A stretch of 64,000 bases of DNA from JANOBD01 sp031411495. GTDB taxonomy: Bacteria > Planctomycetota > Phycisphaerae > Tepidisphaerales > Tepidisphaeraceae. Below, piece after piece: positions 61,786 through 64,000 of this stretch. Numbering within the stretch: position 1 is the stretch's first letter; every line of letters begins with the position of its first letter. The notes below the pieces were generated by a model. It made no database searches. It was not told where the DNA came from and worked only from the letters and a program-made list of their open reading frames with translations. Where the stretch lies: contig JANOBD010000235.1 in NCBI GenBank assembly GCA_031411495.1, positions 186,001 through 250,000 of the forward strand, given 5' to 3'. The position numbers and the translations under genes are program-made.

Positions 61786-61864
61786 GAAGGGCGGAGGGAT
61801 GAAGGATGAGGGATGAAAGGCCAATTCATCCCTCGTCCCTCAGCCTTCATCCCTGTCTTCCGAG
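61786..61864 (+). repeat. Word-repeat spacer secY-map
   Basis: 79 nt. AGGGATGAAGGATGAGGGAT plus GA (61795-61816) pairs with the reverse complement at 61833-61854 at 20 of 22 positions, with a 16-nt loop. The vocabulary is that of the STAS-glmM spacer at 12124. The right arm ends about 10 nt before the map ATG. Confidence 0.95.
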
Positions 61865-62659
61865 ATGCCCATCATCCTCAAATCTCGCCGTGAGATCGAA
61901 ATGATGCGCCGCACCGGCCGCATCGGCTACGGCATTCTGCAGAAGATGGCTGCGGCGGTTGCCCCGGGAGTGACCACCTTCCATCTCAACGAAATCGCCC
62001 GCATCGGCCTGGATGAGGTCGGCGCCGTCGCCACCAGTAAGAACTATCCGACCTACAAGGCGGGTGAAGGGTATCCGGCCGAGACGTGTATCAGCGTGAA
62101 TGAGGAAGTCGTTCACGGCATCCCGAGCAACCGGGCGCTCAAGAGCGGCGACATCGTCTCGCTCGACCTCGCGCTCAAGCACGAAGGCTACTGTGCCGAC
62201 ATGGCGATTACCGTGCCGGTTGGAACGATTTCGCCCGCGAACCAGAAACTCCTCGAAGTCACGAGCAAGACGCTCGACCTGGCGTTGCGGCTGGTGAGAC
62301 CGAACGTCCGCTGGTCGGAAATCGCCCGGCAGATGCAGCGCATGGTCGAAAGCAATGGCTTTTCCTGCGTTCGAGAGTTCGTCGGCCATGGGGTGGGCCG
62401 CTCGATGCACGAAGACCCGAAAGTGGCCAACTTCGTGACGGCCGAGCAGCTCAAGCACGATTTCAAATTGCGCCCGGGCATGACCTTCGCGGTCGAGCCG
62501 ATGGTAGTGGCCGGCCGGCGCGATGTGGAAGTGCTGGAGGACAACTGGACGGTCGTCACGGAGGACCGCCGGTCTGCCTGTCACTTCGAGCACACGATCG
62601 CGGTGACGGAGAACGGTGCGGACGTACTGACGGATGGCCGGGAGCCCTGGGGATTGTGA
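61865..62659 (+). CDS. map: Methionine aminopeptidase, type I
   Basis: 264 aa. The five metal ligands are present: two Asp (SLDLALKHEGYCADMAIT), His in FVGHGVGRSMHEDP, Glu in FAVEPMVV and Glu in HFEHTIAV. ICN-type binding region YPAETCISVNEEVVHGIPS is typical. It removes the initiator Met. The order secY-map-rpmJ without adk or infA is noted. Confidence 0.98.
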   Translation: MPIILKSRREIEMMRRTGRIGYGILQKMAAAVAPGVTTFHLNEIARIGLDEVGAVATSKNYPTYKAGEGYPAETCISVNEEVVHGIPSNRALKSGDIVSLDLALKHEGYCADMAITVPVGTISPANQKLLEVTSKTLDLALRLVRPNVRWSEIARQMQRMVESNGFSCVREFVGHGVGRSMHEDPKVANFVTAEQLKHDFKLRPGMTFAVEPMVVAGRRDVEVLEDNWTVVTEDRRSACHFEHTIAVTENGADVLTDGREPWGL

Positions 62660-62798
62660 GTTCAGGGCGAAAAATGTCCGAAAGACGCATCCGGGCGCGA
62701 AATGTCAAGCAAACAACTCAAGGTTCTTGAGTTATGGGCAGAGTTCGGCTAATGTCTTCGATTCCCCGTATTTTCGGGGCGATTATCACAGGTGAGCC
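62660..62798 (+). other. map-rpmJ spacer with two small hairpins
   Basis: 139 nt without a word-repeat arm pair. It contains AACTCAAG/CTTGAGTT (62715-62733, loop GTT) and CCCCG/CGGGG (62764-62779). A good ribosome-binding sequence (GGTGAG) lies 4 nt before the rpmJ ATG. infA, which sometimes sits here, is absent. Confidence 0.55.
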
Positions 62799-62912
62799 AT
62801 GAAGGTAAGATCAAGCGTGAAGCGGATTTGTGAAAACTGCAAGATTGTGCGGCGCGAGGGCGTGCTGCGCGTGATCTGCACCAATCCCAAGCACAAACAG
62901 AAACAAGGGTAA
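62799..62912 (+). CDS. rpmJ: 50S ribosomal protein L36
   Basis: 37 aa: MKVRSSVKRICENCKIVRRE, then GVLRVICTNPKHKQKQG. The zinc-binding pattern is CENC ... C ... H, as in the standard L36 zinc ribbon. GGTGAG lies 4 nt upstream. It is too short for automated gene finding at common thresholds, but its position between map and rpsM is canonical. Confidence 0.97.
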   Translation: MKVRSSVKRICENCKIVRREGVLRVICTNPKHKQKQG

Positions 62913-63005
62913 GTAGTGGAGAGTTGTCAGTGGTGAGTGGAGAGTCGCGAATGCGACTTTTTTCAACTCTCACTCTCGACTCTCAACTCTCAACTGAGGC
63001 GACAA
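62913..63005 (+). repeat. Word-repeat spacer rpmJ-rpsM with internal terminator-like hairpin
   Basis: 93 nt. Outer arms: GTGGAGAGTTGTCAGTGGTG then AGTGGAGAGT on the left, and CAACTCTCACTCTCGACTCT then CAACTCTCAACTGAG on the right. At the apex AGTCGC-GAAT-GCGACT (62943-62958) is followed at once by six T residues, an intrinsic-terminator shape inside an operon. Confidence 0.88.
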
Positions 63006-63392
63006 ATGCCCCGTATCAGCGGTATCGATATTCCCCCGAAGAAGAAGATCAAGATCAGCCTGCGCTACATCTATGGCATTGGCCCGACCAACGCCATGGA
63101 CATCCTCAAGGAAGCCGGCATCGATCCGGAGAAGCGCGCCGATGTGCTGACCGAAGAGGAGATCGCCGGCATCGTCGCGATCATCGATCGCGGCATCCTG
63201 GTCGAAGGCGCGCTGCGCCGGAAGACCAGCCAGGACGTCACGCGTCTTCGCGAAATCGGCAGCTACCGCGGCATGCGTCATCGCCGCAGCCTGCCCGTCC
63301 GCGGCCAGCGCACCCGTTCAAACGCACGCAGCCGCAAGGGCCCGCGTAAGACGGTCGCCGGCAAGAAGGGCGTGAAGGAACTCGGTAAGTAA
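63006..63392 (+). CDS. rpsM: 30S ribosomal protein S13
   Basis: 128 aa from the ATG at 63006 (MPRISGIDIPPKKKIKISLRYIYGIG). The H2TH region and GSYRGMRHRRSLPVRGQRTRSNARSRKGPRKTVAGKK C-terminal tail, which reaches A- and P-site tRNAs, are intact. It starts the alpha-operon part of the cluster. Confidence 0.98.
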   Translation: MPRISGIDIPPKKKIKISLRYIYGIGPTNAMDILKEAGIDPEKRADVLTEEEIAGIVAIIDRGILVEGALRRKTSQDVTRLREIGSYRGMRHRRSLPVRGQRTRSNARSRKGPRKTVAGKKGVKELGK

Positions 63393-63534
63393 TAAGAGTT
63401 GCTCGTGGTTAGTGACTGGTGGCTAGGAATGACCAGTCACTCGCCACTCGTCACGAGCAGCTCCTCAAGGTTACGGCCCGTCGCCCGGCAATCATGTTCA
63501 GGCGTTCGGACCGGCTAGATCCAAAAGGAAGACA
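63393..63534 (+). repeat. Word-repeat spacer rpsM-rpsK
   Basis: 142 nt. AGTGACTGGT (63411-63420) is perfectly complementary to ACCAGTCACT (63432-63441), extended by GCTCGTG (63401-63407) with CACGAGC (63452-63458). The hairpin occupies the first half. The second half is unstructured and ends with AAAAGGAAGACA before the rpsK ATG, a Shine-Dalgarno that most genes in this operon lack. Confidence 0.9.
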
Positions 63535-63951
63535 ATGGCAGAATCAACACAGAACAAGGCGACGACCGGCGCGAAAGCCGCTGGCAAGAAGAAAGTCCGC
63601 AAAGGCGTGACGCGAGGGATCGCGTTCATCAGCTCGACGTTCAACAACACGATCGTGACCATCACCGATCTGGACGGCGCGACGCTGTCCTGGGCGTCGG
63701 CGGGCACGATGGGGTTCAAGGGCGCGCGCAAGAGCACGCCGTTCGCCGCGGGCCGTGCCGCCGAAAAGGCGGCGACCGAAGCCAAGAAGCATGGAATGCT
63801 CGAACTTGAAGTTCGCGTGAAGGGCCCCGGGGCCGGCCGCGAACAAGCGATCCTCAATTTGCAGCACGCGGGACTTAAGGTCACCGGCATCGAAGACACA
63901 ACCCCGCTTCCGCACAACGGCTGCCGACCGCCGAAGAAGCGACGTGTGTGA
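63535..63951 (+). CDS. rpsK: 30S ribosomal protein S11
   Basis: 138 aa. After a Lys/Ala-rich N-terminus (residues 1-23) the S11 core starts GVTRGIAFISSTFNNTIVTITDLDGATLSWASAGTMGFKGARKSTPFAA and ends with the conserved ITGIEDTTPLPHNGCRPPKKRRV-like tail (VTGIEDTTPLPHNG). It is in its usual place after S13. rpsD should follow beyond the window. Confidence 0.98.
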   Translation: MAESTQNKATTGAKAAGKKKVRKGVTRGIAFISSTFNNTIVTITDLDGATLSWASAGTMGFKGARKSTPFAAGRAAEKAATEAKKHGMLELEVRVKGPGAGREQAILNLQHAGLKVTGIEDTTPLPHNGCRPPKKRRV

Positions 63952-64000
63952 TGCAGTGGAGAGTGGGCAGTGGAGAGTGGAAAGTTCAATCGATCCATGT
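63952..64000 (+). repeat. Left arm of a further word-repeat spacer after rpsK
   Basis: TGCAGTGGAGAGTGGGCAGT then GGAGAGTGGAAAGTTC begins immediately after the rpsK stop and continues to the window edge. It has the AGTGGAGAGT vocabulary. The expected right arm lies outside the window. Confidence 0.7.

Noticed and set aside
51355..64000. The repeated spacers as a CRISPR array
   Set aside because: Repeats are degenerate, differ between spacers, alternate with ribosomal protein genes and form hairpin arms. There are no constant direct repeats with unique spacers, and no cas genes are present.

Overview
The window is about 64 kb of GC-rich bacterial chromosome, dense in housekeeping genes. Several features point to Planctomycetota, most likely class Phycisphaerae (inference): two proteins with PEP-CTERM-like tails, a large secreted protein with an LEGLEDRRL-type N-terminus and a C-terminal dockerin repeat, a MoxR / DUF58 / von Willebrand A / giant coiled-coil cluster, a prepilin-type protein, a GH109-like Gfo/Idh/MocA protein with a Tat signal, few Shine-Dalgarno sequences and a tRNA without an encoded CCA.

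Layout. 1-1.1 kb: a hypothetical protein and an AbrB/MazE-type antitoxin with a Doc/Fic toxin. 1.2-1.6 kb: an isolated rplK. 1.9-2.6 kb: a lipoprotein hydrolase. 2.6-6.5 kb (minus): a dTDP-rhamnose operon (rfbC, rfbA, rfbB, a small membrane protein, rfbD). 6.7-17.7 kb: a mixed set (choice-of-anchor B/PEP-CTERM protein, ispH, HD-GYP, miaE, phosphohexomutase, STAS antagonist, scpB, a Gly-rich membrane protein, pseudopilin, tRNA-Phe, queE, ygfZ), followed by a PPK2 kinase. 18.7-33.9 kb: a large cell-envelope cluster (MoxR ATPase, DUF58, two vWA membrane proteins, a 1413-aa coiled-coil protein, an alpha/alpha-toroid protein, an NPCBM-like protein), interrupted by a small PEP-CTERM gene, a decayed fragment of a vWA paralogue and a VapC-type toxin-antitoxin pair. 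34-48.9 kb: DUF1992, queG, a zinc-ribbon/DUF4190 protein, the SGNH/dockerin protein, an N-carbamoylputrescine amidase-like enzyme, the GH109-like protein, fusA with its own promoter and terminator, a HlyD-like adaptor, a second toroid protein and a GT87-like membrane glycosyltransferase. 49-64 kb: the S10-spc-alpha ribosomal protein supercluster, rpsJ to rpsK with secY and map, running off the window end.

The most unusual observation is in the ribosomal protein supercluster. The genes are not packed tightly. Most are separated by a spacer of 79-142 nt that runs from stop codon to start codon and is filled by a quasi-palindrome. On the transcribed strand the left arm is made of short G/A/T-rich words (AGTGGAGAGTTG, GTAGTCCGTAGT, GTTTGCGGTTTGCAG, GAGGGATGAAGGATG, GATAGTTGATAG and others) and the right arm of their reverse complements. 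The vocabulary changes from spacer to spacer, but the two arms of one spacer usually share it. The right arm ends a few nucleotides before a start codon that generally lacks a Shine-Dalgarno sequence. The same design occurs between the STAS and phosphohexomutase genes at 12.1 kb on the other strand. The rpsJ-rplC spacer is different: it holds five or more stem-loops, including a three-way junction. Ribosomal protein S5 carries an N-terminal RGG/Gly-rich tail that its family does not normally have.
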